Shown here in pieces: positions 54,844 to 62,955 of a stretch of 64,000 bases of DNA; the first letter of the stretch is position 1, and each line of letters begins with the position of its first letter. The position numbers and the translations under genes are program-made. This stretch comes from Flavobacteriales bacterium. Lineage in GTDB: Bacteria; Bacteroidota; Bacteroidia; Flavobacteriales; Flavobacteriaceae. A model generated the notes under the pieces. That model had not been told where the DNA came from and did no database searches. It saw only the letters and a list, made by a program, of their open reading frames with translations. The DNA is taken from assembly GCA_018335925.1 (NCBI GenBank), contig JAGXRF010000064.1, positions 1 to 64,000 of the forward strand, given 5' to 3'.

Positions 54844-56262
54844 ATGAGTAGAAAGAGAAAAGAAAACATCATTTTATCTAAAATTTTGGTCATCGATGCC
54901 GGAAGCAAAGGAGTTTGTGTAGGAAAAGCTGAAGATGGTAAGATTGTATTGATTCCGAATGTGGTACCTGGAGATGTAGTGGATGTAAAGGTTTTTAAAA
55001 AGAAAAGTAAGTATTACGAAGGAATTGCCATTCACTTTCATGAAAAAAGTGCTGACAGAATTCCTCCTATTTGTAGTCATTTTGGCTATTGTGGTGGGTG
55101 CAAATGGCAAAACATGCAATACGAAGCACAATTAAAATACAAACAAAACGAAGTTTGGAATCATTTAAAGCGAATTGGAAAGGTTACTTTGCCTGAAATG
55201 ACTCCCATAGTTGGCTCAAAAGATATTTTTTACTACCGCAACAAAATGGAGTTCTCTTTTTCGAACACCAAATGGCTGACCCCGGAACAAATTGCCTCAG
55301 AAGAGGTAATTGACCGAGAACATGCTTTGGGTTTTCACATCCCGAAAATGTGGGATAAAATTCTAGATATCGATCATTGTTATTTGCAGCCAGATCCTTC
55401 CAATGCTATTAGAAATGGTTTGAAAGCATTTTGTATGCAAAACCAAATTCCGTTTTATAGTCCGAGGCAGCAAACCGGTTTGATGCGTTCGTTAATGATT
55501 CGAACTTCTAGCATTGGAGAAATCATGGTTTTGGTGCAGTTTTATGCTCCTATGGAAAAAGAAATTGCCATGGTAATGAGATATTTGGAACAAAATTTTC
55601 CGGAAATTACTTCGTTGCAATACGTCATCAACCAAAAGGCAAACGATACTATTTACGACCAAGAAGTGGTTTGTTTTGCTGGTAAAAATTTTATTGAAGA
55701 AGAAATGGAAGGATTAAAATTTAAAATCCAAGCCAAATCTTTTTACCAAACCAACAGCAAACAAGCTTACGAATTATACCAAATTACCAGAGATTTTGCC
55801 CAATTGAGTGGTAAAGAAGTGGTTTTTGATTTGTATACAGGAACCGGAACCATTGCCTTGTTTGTGTCAAAATTAGCCAAAAAAGTAGTGGGAGTGGAAG
55901 CTGTTGCAGATGCCATTAAAGATGCAGAGGAAAATGCCAAAAACAACCAAATTGGCAATTGTCATTTTGAGGTAGGTGACATGAAAAATGTGTTTAATGA
56001 CGAGTTTATTGCTCGTCATGGCAAACCAGATGTGGTAATTACCGACCCCCCTCGCGATGGCATGCATGCAGATGTGGTTGCTCAATTGTTGAAGATAGAA
56101 GCTCCAAAAATTGTGTACGTAAGTTGTAATTCTGCCACTCAAGCCAGAGATTTGGCTTTGCTAGATGAAAAATACGAAGTACAAAAAATTCAACCGGTAG
56201 ATATGTTTCCGCAAACTTATCACGTAGAAAATGTAGTTTTGCTTACTCTAAAAAATGCGTAA
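54844..56262 (+). CDS. rlmD: 23S rRNA (uracil-5-)-methyltransferase, RlmD-type
   Basis: 472 aa. TRAM domain (about 15-65), an iron-sulphur cluster with Cys77, Cys83, Cys86 and a fourth near 179, the SAM-binding LYTGTGTIALFVSK, the TDPPRDGM motif and the catalytic Cys in YVSCNSATQARDL (near 427). Methylates a uracil of 23S rRNA; whether it is RlmD or RlmCD-like cannot be told. Followed by DUF6452 with no gap. Confidence 0.93.
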   Translation: MSRKRKENIILSKILVIDAGSKGVCVGKAEDGKIVLIPNVVPGDVVDVKVFKKKSKYYEGIAIHFHEKSADRIPPICSHFGYCGGCKWQNMQYEAQLKYKQNEVWNHLKRIGKVTLPEMTPIVGSKDIFYYRNKMEFSFSNTKWLTPEQIASEEVIDREHALGFHIPKMWDKILDIDHCYLQPDPSNAIRNGLKAFCMQNQIPFYSPRQQTGLMRSLMIRTSSIGEIMVLVQFYAPMEKEIAMVMRYLEQNFPEITSLQYVINQKANDTIYDQEVVCFAGKNFIEEEMEGLKFKIQAKSFYQTNSKQAYELYQITRDFAQLSGKEVVFDLYTGTGTIALFVSKLAKKVVGVEAVADAIKDAEENAKNNQIGNCHFEVGDMKNVFNDEFIARHGKPDVVITDPPRDGMHADVVAQLLKIEAPKIVYVSCNSATQARDLALLDEKYEVQKIQPVDMFPQTYHVENVVLLTLKNA

Positions 56263-56805
56263 ATGAACTTTTTTAAATACATTAAAATTTACTTTTTTGC
56301 TTTTGCCTTTATGTTGGTAACCACCAACTGCGAAAAAGATGATATTTGCGACCCTGCCACCGAGACTACTCCAATGCTAACCATAGAATTTTATGATGCC
56401 GTAGAAACTACCATCTTAAAAAATGTGCAAAACTTAACGGTTCAAGAAATCAACTCGAATGAACGATTGAATTTTAACAGTGATTTACTTGGAACTCCAC
56501 AATATACCATTACTGCTAATAAAATTAGCATCCCGTTAAAAAGCTTGGAGCTACAAACCACCTATCGATTAATTTTTAATGCTAATAATGACGACACCAA
56601 AAACGAAGATATTGTACAGTTTAATTACCAAACACAAGATATTTATTTAAATCGTGCTTGTGGCTTTAAAACAATTTATCAAAACCTTACACAACCAATC
56701 GTTTCCAATCCGAATAACGATAATTTGTTTTGGATCAACCAAATGCAAGTAACCAACAACCAAATTAATTCTAGTAAAGATGTACATGTTAAAATATATT
56801 TTTAG
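56263..56805 (+). CDS. DUF6452 family lipoprotein
   Basis: 180 aa. Signal peptide and a Cys at 23 in VTTNCEKDDIC, then a mixed beta domain with a YLNRACGFKTIY motif. Matches DUF6452 as I recall it, envelope protein of unknown function. It starts one base after rlmD and overlaps DUF6048; this rlmD-DUF6452-DUF6048 order is common in flavobacteria. Confidence 0.82.
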   Translation: MNFFKYIKIYFFAFAFMLVTTNCEKDDICDPATETTPMLTIEFYDAVETTILKNVQNLTVQEINSNERLNFNSDLLGTPQYTITANKISIPLKSLELQTTYRLIFNANNDDTKNEDIVQFNYQTQDIYLNRACGFKTIYQNLTQPIVSNPNNDNLFWINQMQVTNNQINSSKDVHVKIYF

Positions 56806-57499
56806 TTTTTTTTGGTTGGGTAGTTTGGTGTTAATGGCTCAGCAAGACTCAACTTTTGTAAAAACAGATCGATATGGCTTGAGAGTTGGTGCAGATTTGT
56901 CAAGATTGGCCAGAAGCTTTTACGACAAAAACTACCAAGGTTTGGAAGTTGTTGGGGACTTTAGAATTTCTAAAAAAATATACTTAGCTGCCGAAATTGG
57001 CAACGAAAACAAAACAACCGAAGATGCTCGAGTGATTTTTACTACCAAGGGTAGCTACCTTAAAATTGGTGCTGATTTGAATTTTTACGAAAACTGGTTG
57101 GACATGGACAACCAAATTTATTTAGGTTTGCGATATGCCATCGGTACTTTTAGCCAACAGTTGGACCAATACAGAATTTACCAAACCAACCCGTATTTAG
57201 GGGAAAACCAATGGATAGCTTCTGGTGAAAAATGGGACGGACTCACTGCTCAATGGGCTGAGTTTGTCTTGGGTTTTAAAGCAGAAACTTTTAAAAACTT
57301 GTATGCCGGATTTAGCCTTCGATTACACTTTTTGGTTACACAAAGCCAACCAGGAGGATTTGAGAATCTTTACATTCCGGGTTTTAATCGAACTTATAAT
57401 AGTGGAAATTTTGGTGTTGGTTTCAACTATACGTTGAGTTACTTTATTCCAATCATCAAGAAACAAAGAACTCCAAAAGAAGTTACTTCAAAAATCTAA
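56786..57499 (+). CDS. DUF6048 family outer-membrane-like protein
   Basis: 237 aa. Signal peptide (about 1-19, MLKYIFSFFWLGSLVLMAQQ), then alternating beta strands typical of a small outer-membrane beta-barrel (GADLNFYENW, YLGLRYAIG, GFNYTLSYFIP). Start overlaps DUF6452. An ATG two codons upstream (56780) is in frame. Function unknown. Confidence 0.82.
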   Translation: MLKYIFSFFWLGSLVLMAQQDSTFVKTDRYGLRVGADLSRLARSFYDKNYQGLEVVGDFRISKKIYLAAEIGNENKTTEDARVIFTTKGSYLKIGADLNFYENWLDMDNQIYLGLRYAIGTFSQQLDQYRIYQTNPYLGENQWIASGEKWDGLTAQWAEFVLGFKAETFKNLYAGFSLRLHFLVTQSQPGGFENLYIPGFNRTYNSGNFGVGFNYTLSYFIPIIKKQRTPKEVTSKI

Positions 57500-57719
57500 T
57501 TCCCTTTAAAAATATCCAACTCATTGCAATTACTTCTTTTCCATCTACTTTGGTTAGTTGAAACTTTGGTGCTATAATCAATACTACCACAAATGCAGCA
57601 ACCGAAGCCCACCATGAAGATGCAATCACCAATTGATTTAATAAAATTTTGATTGGTAAAAATCCAACAAAAAAAGAAAGGAATTGGTATGTAAATGCTC
57701 TTATTTTTAATGACATCAC
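57483..57719 (-). CDS. Small membrane protein
   Basis: 78 aa with two predicted transmembrane helices (about 8-25 and 36-52), ending with a Lys-rich tail KGIRFLK. It overlaps DUF6048 by 17 bp, tail to tail. No family recognised. Confidence 0.55.
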   Translation of the reverse strand: MMSLKIRAFTYQFLSFFVGFLPIKILLNQLVIASSWWASVAAFVVVLIIAPKFQLTKVDGKEVIAMSWIFLKGIRFLK

Positions 57720-57824
57720 TTATTTTTTTACTATTAATTTAAAATTATATCTTGATAATGTATTTTTATTGCGAAATTAAACTAAAATATGTAGAATCTT
57801 AGTTTTTTTCTTAAATTCGCTCTA

Positions 57825-59477
57825 ATGAAATTACCCCAACATTCCATTTCAATTCTACTTGTAGTGCTTTTGGTTATAAGCACTTTTTATTTGCATAATC
57901 AAAGTGAAGTTAACCACTTGTTTTTTTTGATTCATTACTTTTTGATGGGAACCTTTATTTTCATTTTCTTCAAAAGGAAGAACAATCCAATAAATGTAAT
58001 TAGTTCCCCTACAACTTCTTTAAAAGCTACCAGCAATTCTTTAGAAGTTTTATGGATTTGGGATTTGAACCAAAAAAAGTTTCACTGGTCAAAAAATATT
58101 TCTTCGCAATTAGGTTATGACACCAATGAAGTGGAAAACGAATTAAAATGGTTGTTTGATAAAATTCATCCACAAGACCACATGCGATTTTCGTTAGAAG
58201 TGTATCATTTAGTTAATGAAAAGCAAAAAGACGTAAATTATAGTGATATTGTTCAAATTAAAACCAAACAAAATGAATTCAAATATTTTCAAAGTATTGT
58301 AGAAGTTCAAGAAAATGAAGTTGGAGAAATTCAATTAGTAGGCTCTTTGGTAGATGTTTCTAAATTTAAAAATGAAGAAATTCGATTACAACTTTTAGAA
58401 TCTGTAATATTAAACAGTAAAGAAGCGATATTAATTTTAGAAGGTAACCAAGAGCAAGGTAAATTTCCTAAAGTATTATTTACCAACCAATCTTTTGAAA
58501 AAATTACAGGTTACAGCGAAAAAGAAATACAAAATAATGGATTGGAAAAAGTATTCATAGAGCAAATTAAATTTTCAGAATCTTACCAAAGTTGTATTGA
58601 AAAATTAATGTTTCATCAAGATTGTATTGTTGAATTACCTGCAAAAAGTAAAGAAGATGTACATATTTGGCTACAATTTTCGTTTGTGCCAATTTTTGAT
58701 AAAAATGAGGAAATCACTCATTTTATCTCTATTATTCGTGATATAACACTGGAAAAAGAACGCGAAGTAGAACGTGAAAAATTAATTTCCGAATTACAAA
58801 AATCGTTAGAAGATTTAAAACAGTTTTCTTACATCACCTCGCATAATTTTAGAGCTCCATTATCCAATTTATTGGCTCTCAACGAGTTAATAAAAGATTA
58901 CGACATCGAAGACGCATCCTTGTTAGAATTAATTAATGGCTACCAAAAATCTACTTTTTTGCTCAATGAAACCATTGAAGACCTGATTCAAACTATTGTA
59001 ATAAGAGATGCAGAAGTATCCTATGAATGGATTAAAATTGAAGATTTGGTAAATGACTGTAAACAATTACTGAAAAACCAAATTGATGCACAAACTACAC
59101 AATTTGAATTAGATTTAAAATGTACCGAAATTTGGTTCCATAAGTCTTATGCTGAAAATATTTTCATAAATTTGATTAATAATGCTATAAAATATCAAAA
59201 CCATAAACAAGAAGTTTGTAAAATCACCATCACATCTGAAGAAAGTTCTAAGGGAGTTTTGGTGAAAATAATGGATAACGGAATTGGAATTGATATGGAA
59301 TTAAACCAGCATAAACTTTTTGGCTTATACCAAAGGTTCCATCCAAATACCGAAGGAAAAGGAATTGGTTTATATTTGGTAAAAAATCAAATGAAATCCT
59401 TGGGTGGTGAAATTTCAGTTGAGAGTGAAGTAAATCAAGGCACAACATTTAACTTAAACTTTAAAAATCCTGAATAA
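57825..59477 (+). CDS. PAS-domain sensor histidine kinase
   Basis: 550 aa. Two N-terminal transmembrane segments (about 7-22 and 33-50), two PAS domains (about 70-190 and 195-310), then HisKA with FSYITSHNFRAPLSN (His340) and HATPase with NLINNAIKYQ, DNGIGI (near 484) and GKGIGLYLVK. It has no periplasmic sensing loop, so it probably senses inside the cell. Paired with the response regulator by TAATG overlap. Confidence 0.93.
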   Translation: MKLPQHSISILLVVLLVISTFYLHNQSEVNHLFFLIHYFLMGTFIFIFFKRKNNPINVISSPTTSLKATSNSLEVLWIWDLNQKKFHWSKNISSQLGYDTNEVENELKWLFDKIHPQDHMRFSLEVYHLVNEKQKDVNYSDIVQIKTKQNEFKYFQSIVEVQENEVGEIQLVGSLVDVSKFKNEEIRLQLLESVILNSKEAILILEGNQEQGKFPKVLFTNQSFEKITGYSEKEIQNNGLEKVFIEQIKFSESYQSCIEKLMFHQDCIVELPAKSKEDVHIWLQFSFVPIFDKNEEITHFISIIRDITLEKEREVEREKLISELQKSLEDLKQFSYITSHNFRAPLSNLLALNELIKDYDIEDASLLELINGYQKSTFLLNETIEDLIQTIVIRDAEVSYEWIKIEDLVNDCKQLLKNQIDAQTTQFELDLKCTEIWFHKSYAENIFINLINNAIKYQNHKQEVCKITITSEESSKGVLVKIMDNGIGIDMELNQHKLFGLYQRFHPNTEGKGIGLYLVKNQMKSLGGEISVESEVNQGTTFNLNFKNPE

Positions 59478-59857
59478 TGGAGGGTATTTTTTGTATTGAT
59501 GACGATATGGTAACTTTAATGATTTGTAAAAGAATTATTGAAAAATCTGGAGTTACCTCTACCATACATTCCGCAAGTAATGGATTAGAAGGAGTAGAAA
59601 AATTAGAAGATTTGCTTCAAAAAAATCATTTACCTCAACTTATTTTATTAGACTTAAACATGCCCGTTATGAATGGCTGGGATTTTTTAAATACCATTCA
59701 AAACGACGAAAGCTATCAAAAAATTCATGTTGTAATTTTATCCTCTACAGTTGATCCGGCAGACTTTGAAAAAACCAAAAATTATGCAATGGTTAAAGGT
59801 TTTATATCTAAACCTTTAACTGTAGAAAATTTACTAGATATTTATAAAAGTTTTTAA
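59477..59857 (+). CDS. Single-domain response regulator
   Basis: 126 aa, only a receiver domain: acidic pocket FCIDDD, phospho-acceptor LLDLNMPVMNGW (Asp59), and the switch Lys in ISKPLT. No output domain, so it may pass phosphate on or act by protein contact. Partner is the kinase upstream. The gene overlaps the GlmU-like gene by 4 bp, tail to tail. Confidence 0.93.
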   Translation: MEGIFCIDDDMVTLMICKRIIEKSGVTSTIHSASNGLEGVEKLEDLLQKNHLPQLILLDLNMPVMNGWDFLNTIQNDESYQKIHVVILSSTVDPADFEKTKNYAMVKGFISKPLTVENLLDIYKSF

Positions 59858-61029
59858 AAATTTCGCCATTTGGCAGTTTCTTCAAAAACAAATTCTAATA
59901 TTTTTTGCTCAACTTCGTCTAAAACCACTCCTCTTCTACTCATCACAATACGAGCAGTTTCGAATGCTTTTTTGGTTTGGTAAGTGGTAAAACCAGATGC
60001 TCCACCCCAAGCAAAGCTTGGTACAAAATTTCTAGGGAATCCACTGCCAAAAATATTGGCACTTACACCAACTACTGTACCGGTATTGAACATGGTATTG
60101 ATGCCACACTTACTATGATCACCCATCATTAAACCACAAAATTGTAATCCCGTTTTTTGAAACGAGCCAGTTTCATAACTCCACAATTTTACTTCCTCGT
60201 AGTTGTTCTTTAAATTTGAATTGTTGCTGTCAGCTCCAATATTACACCACTCTCCTAAAACTGAATTTCCTAAAAAACCATCGTGTCCTTTGTTGGAGTA
60301 TGCAAATAATACCGAATTATTGATCTCGCCTCCTACCCTACAATGTGGACCAACTGTGGTGGCTCCATAAATTTTAGTTGCTAATTTAACCTGTGCATGT
60401 TCGCACAAAGCAAATGGACCTCTTATTACAGATCCTTCCATGATTTCTGCATCTTTACCGATGTAAATTGGCCCCGTAGAAGCATTTAACGTAACAAACT
60501 CTAACTTGGCACCTTCTTCAATAAAAACATGCTCAGGATCAATTACATTTACTGATTTTGGAATGGGTTGCGACATTCTGTCTTGGGTCAAAAGTTCAAA
60601 ATCATCACGAATGGCTTTGTCATTTTTGGAAAAAATATCCCAAGTATGTACAATTTGCATTACCTCATTTTCTAGAGGCAACATTTCGTAGGTGTCAAAA
60701 TCAATCTCCTGTTGTGTATTTTCGCTATAAAAAGCTACTATTTCTTCTTCGTAAACAATGGCTTGATTTTTTTCGAGGTTTAGAATCATTTCTACCAAGA
60801 TTTCATTAGGTAAAAATGAGGCATTGATTAAAATATTCTCCTCCATTTCAACCATGGGGTATTTTTCCATCAAATAGTCTTCTGTTAATGTGGTGGTAGT
60901 ATACCCTAAATACTTTTCCCATTTTTCTCTAATGGTCAAAATACCAACTCTAATATCGGCTACTGGTCTGGTGAAAGTAAATGGTAGTAAGCTATTGCGA
61001 ACGGTTCCGTCAAAAAGAATATAGTTCAT
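59854..61029 (-). CDS. GlmU-like sugar nucleotidyltransferase-family protein
   Basis: 391 aa. N-terminal divergent nucleotidyltransferase-like domain (1-130) opening NYILFDGTVRNSLLPFTFTRPVADIR, without the usual LAAGxGTRM loop, then a left-handed beta-helix with hexapeptide repeats from about 165 (GPIYIGKDAEIMEG, GPHCRVGGEIN). It is a Bacteroidetes protein that I recall as the GlmU family. Acetyl- or nucleotidyl-transfer activity is not assured. Confidence 0.88.
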   Translation of the reverse strand: MNYILFDGTVRNSLLPFTFTRPVADIRVGILTIREKWEKYLGYTTTTLTEDYLMEKYPMVEMEENILINASFLPNEILVEMILNLEKNQAIVYEEEIVAFYSENTQQEIDFDTYEMLPLENEVMQIVHTWDIFSKNDKAIRDDFELLTQDRMSQPIPKSVNVIDPEHVFIEEGAKLEFVTLNASTGPIYIGKDAEIMEGSVIRGPFALCEHAQVKLATKIYGATTVGPHCRVGGEINNSVLFAYSNKGHDGFLGNSVLGEWCNIGADSNNSNLKNNYEEVKLWSYETGSFQKTGLQFCGLMMGDHSKCGINTMFNTGTVVGVSANIFGSGFPRNFVPSFAWGGASGFTTYQTKKAFETARIVMSRRGVVLDEVEQKILEFVFEETAKWRNF

Positions 61030-61068
61030 TGGAAAGAAGATTGATTTATGAACTCCAAAAATAAAAAA

Positions 61069-61089
61069 AGCCCTTCGATTTGGAGGGCT
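61069..61089 (-). terminator. Terminator after yajC
   Basis: AGCCCT/AGGGCT, followed on the minus strand by TTTTTTTATTTT. Ends the nusB-DUF1573-yajC transcript before the GlmU-like gene. Confidence 0.75.
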
Positions 61090-61105
61090 AATTAACGTCT
61101 TTTTC

Positions 61106-61381
61106 TTATTTCGCAGCTTGCAATTTCATACTTAGCTCCATAGAAATTGCTGAACGCTCCATTTTGATTTTACCTGCCATAGTTTCTATCACTACTGTTT
61201 CTGTGGATAATTCAGAAACACGACCGTGCATGCCGCTTTTGGTAATGATTTTATCGCCTACTTTTAAGTTGTTTTCAAATTGTTTTTCTTTTTTGGCTCT
61301 TTTTTGTTGTGGTAAAATCATGAAAAAATAGATTACTACAAACATTAAGATAATTGGCAAAAATTGAGATAGTTCTCCCAT
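61106..61381 (-). CDS. yajC: Preprotein translocase accessory protein YajC
   Basis: 91 aa. One N-terminal transmembrane helix with the family end MILPQQKRAKKEKQFENNLK, then VGDKIITKSGMHGRV (the KOW-like exposed domain). Works with SecDF-YajC at the inner membrane. Last gene of the nusB-DUF1573-yajC run. Confidence 0.93.
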   Translation of the reverse strand: MGELSQFLPIILMFVVIYFFMILPQQKRAKKEKQFENNLKVGDKIITKSGMHGRVSELSTETVVIETMAGKIKMERSAISMELSMKLQAAK

Positions 61382-61396
61382 AAGGTTAGGTTTTAA

Positions 61397-61915
61397 TTAT
61401 TGATTTTTAGGTAATACATTGGCCTTTATGGTCAATATGTCGTTTCCGGTAGCAGTATTAGAAGTAATGGTTACCGTTTTTTGTTGGTTTCCTGGCTTTC
61501 CAGAACTATCAAAGGATACTTTCATTTTTCCTTTTTTTCCTGGCTTGATAGGTTCTTTTGGAAACTCCGGAACTGTACATCCGCACGATCCAGCTGCATT
61601 ACTTATGATTAAGTCTGCCTCACCAGTATTGGTAAAAGTAAACGTATAATCCACTTTATCTCCATCGGTTATATCTCCAAAATCATGTACGTCTTTATTG
61701 AATTTGATTACTGGGAATTTGCCGTTACTTGTATTGGATTCTACAACTGGTGCAGCATTTGCATCTTGCTTCAATGAATTATTCTCTTCAGGCTTCTTTT
61801 GGTAATCTTCCATGGACACATCTTGTGCATTTGGATCAATCAAATTACTTGCTTGGTCGTTTTTACAAGCCATTGCAACCAATAAAATTCCAGCTAAAAA
61901 AATACTTTTTTTCAT
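61397..61915 (-). CDS. DUF1573 lipoprotein
   Basis: 172 aa. Lipobox VAMAC (Cys17), a low-complexity linker rich in N and S, then the DUF1573 Ig-like domain (about 70-170) with FNKDVHDFGDITDGD and CGCTVPEFPKEPIKPGKKG. Probably an exposed structural domain in the envelope. Transcribed between nusB and yajC. Confidence 0.9.
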   Translation of the reverse strand: MKKSIFLAGILLVAMACKNDQASNLIDPNAQDVSMEDYQKKPEENNSLKQDANAAPVVESNTSNGKFPVIKFNKDVHDFGDITDGDKVDYTFTFTNTGEADLIISNAAGSCGCTVPEFPKEPIKPGKKGKMKVSFDSSGKPGNQQKTVTITSNTATGNDILTIKANVLPKNQ

Positions 61916-61936
61916 TTGAATTTGCTTTTAAATTAA

Positions 61937-62878
61937 TTACATCAATCCTCTACCAACTTTACGGTAGCGTGTTTTGTTTTCTTCAGTTTTAACCAATTGG
62001 TCTAAAACTCCATTAATAAAAATAGCACTATTTGGAGTTGAGTACTCTTTGGCTATTTCTAAATATTCGTTAATAGTTACTTTGATAGGAATACTGGAGA
62101 AATACAAAAATTCTGCAATGGCCATATTCAACAAAATAATATCCATTAAAGCAATACGCTCCATGTCCCAATTAGGAGTTTTGTTTTCGTATTCTTTTTG
62201 CAAAGTTTTGTAATTCAACATCACTTTTCGGAATAACTCTAAGGCAAAATCTTTATCCTCCAAATCTTTAAATAAAGGAGAAAGTTGGAAAGCATTTCTT
62301 CCTTTTTCCCAAGTTTTTAATTGTTTTAATATAAAGGAATTTACCAACGGAAAATCGTCTGCCCATTGCATGTAGTTATCTTCCATCAATTCGTATAATT
62401 TGTTGTTTGGAGCAATAATTTCTTCAAACATTTTACGAACAAAAGCCAAATCATTTTCCCATGATTGTTTTTTGTCTTGCAGGTAATCTTGGTACAAATC
62501 GCTTTCTTTGATGGCTTGTATGAGCCACAAAATGGCATCATCGTTGTTTTTCCAATAAAACAATTTTCGTTGTTCCATTCGGTCTTTCAAATCTTGTAAA
62601 GAAGCCAAATGCAACAAAACTTGATTTTGAACAAATTTTAAGTTGGGATTTCTTTCTTCAGGAGTTGCCAAGTGTTTCTTTTTAGCAACTTCTATGTATT
62701 CTTCTTCTTTCTGACGAATTTCTACAAAAGCAGACATCATTAAAAGATAAATATCTTCCATTACTTGCATGGAATGTAACAAAGTTTTTTCGTATTTCAC
62801 CAAATCATCCGAATCGCTTTGCAGCATGGCATATATGGTTTGTAAAACTTTTAATCGAAGATGTCGTCTGTTGAGCAC
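61937..62878 (-). CDS. nusB: Transcription antitermination factor NusB
   Basis: 313 aa. The N-terminus LNRRHLRLKVLQTIYAM and C-terminus NEYLEIAKEYSTPNSAIFINGVLD match NusB; Bacteroidetes NusB has a long insertion, making it about twice the E. coli size. It starts with GTG (62878), supported by the LNRRHLR opening; a longer frame would pass through a terminator. Binds boxA RNA with NusE to prevent early termination on rRNA operons. Confidence 0.93.
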   Translation of the reverse strand: MLNRRHLRLKVLQTIYAMLQSDSDDLVKYEKTLLHSMQVMEDIYLLMMSAFVEIRQKEEEYIEVAKKKHLATPEERNPNLKFVQNQVLLHLASLQDLKDRMEQRKLFYWKNNDDAILWLIQAIKESDLYQDYLQDKKQSWENDLAFVRKMFEEIIAPNNKLYELMEDNYMQWADDFPLVNSFILKQLKTWEKGRNAFQLSPLFKDLEDKDFALELFRKVMLNYKTLQKEYENKTPNWDMERIALMDIILLNMAIAEFLYFSSIPIKVTINEYLEIAKEYSTPNSAIFINGVLDQLVKTEENKTRYRKVGRGLM

Positions 62879-62906
62879 GTGTAAAGAACTTTTAAATAAT
62901 AAAAAC

Positions 62907-62937
62907 GGAGCCAAATAAATTTAGCTCCGCAAAAATA
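62907..62937 (-). terminator. Terminator of the leucine-dehydrogenase gene, abutting the nusB promoter
   Basis: GGAGC/GCTCC stem with an AT-rich loop (62907-62929), then GTTTTTATT on the minus strand. The -7 box TATTTTTG of nusB (62937-62930) abuts it. Confidence 0.65.
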
Positions 62938-62955
62938 GGTAATATTTTGAAAATA

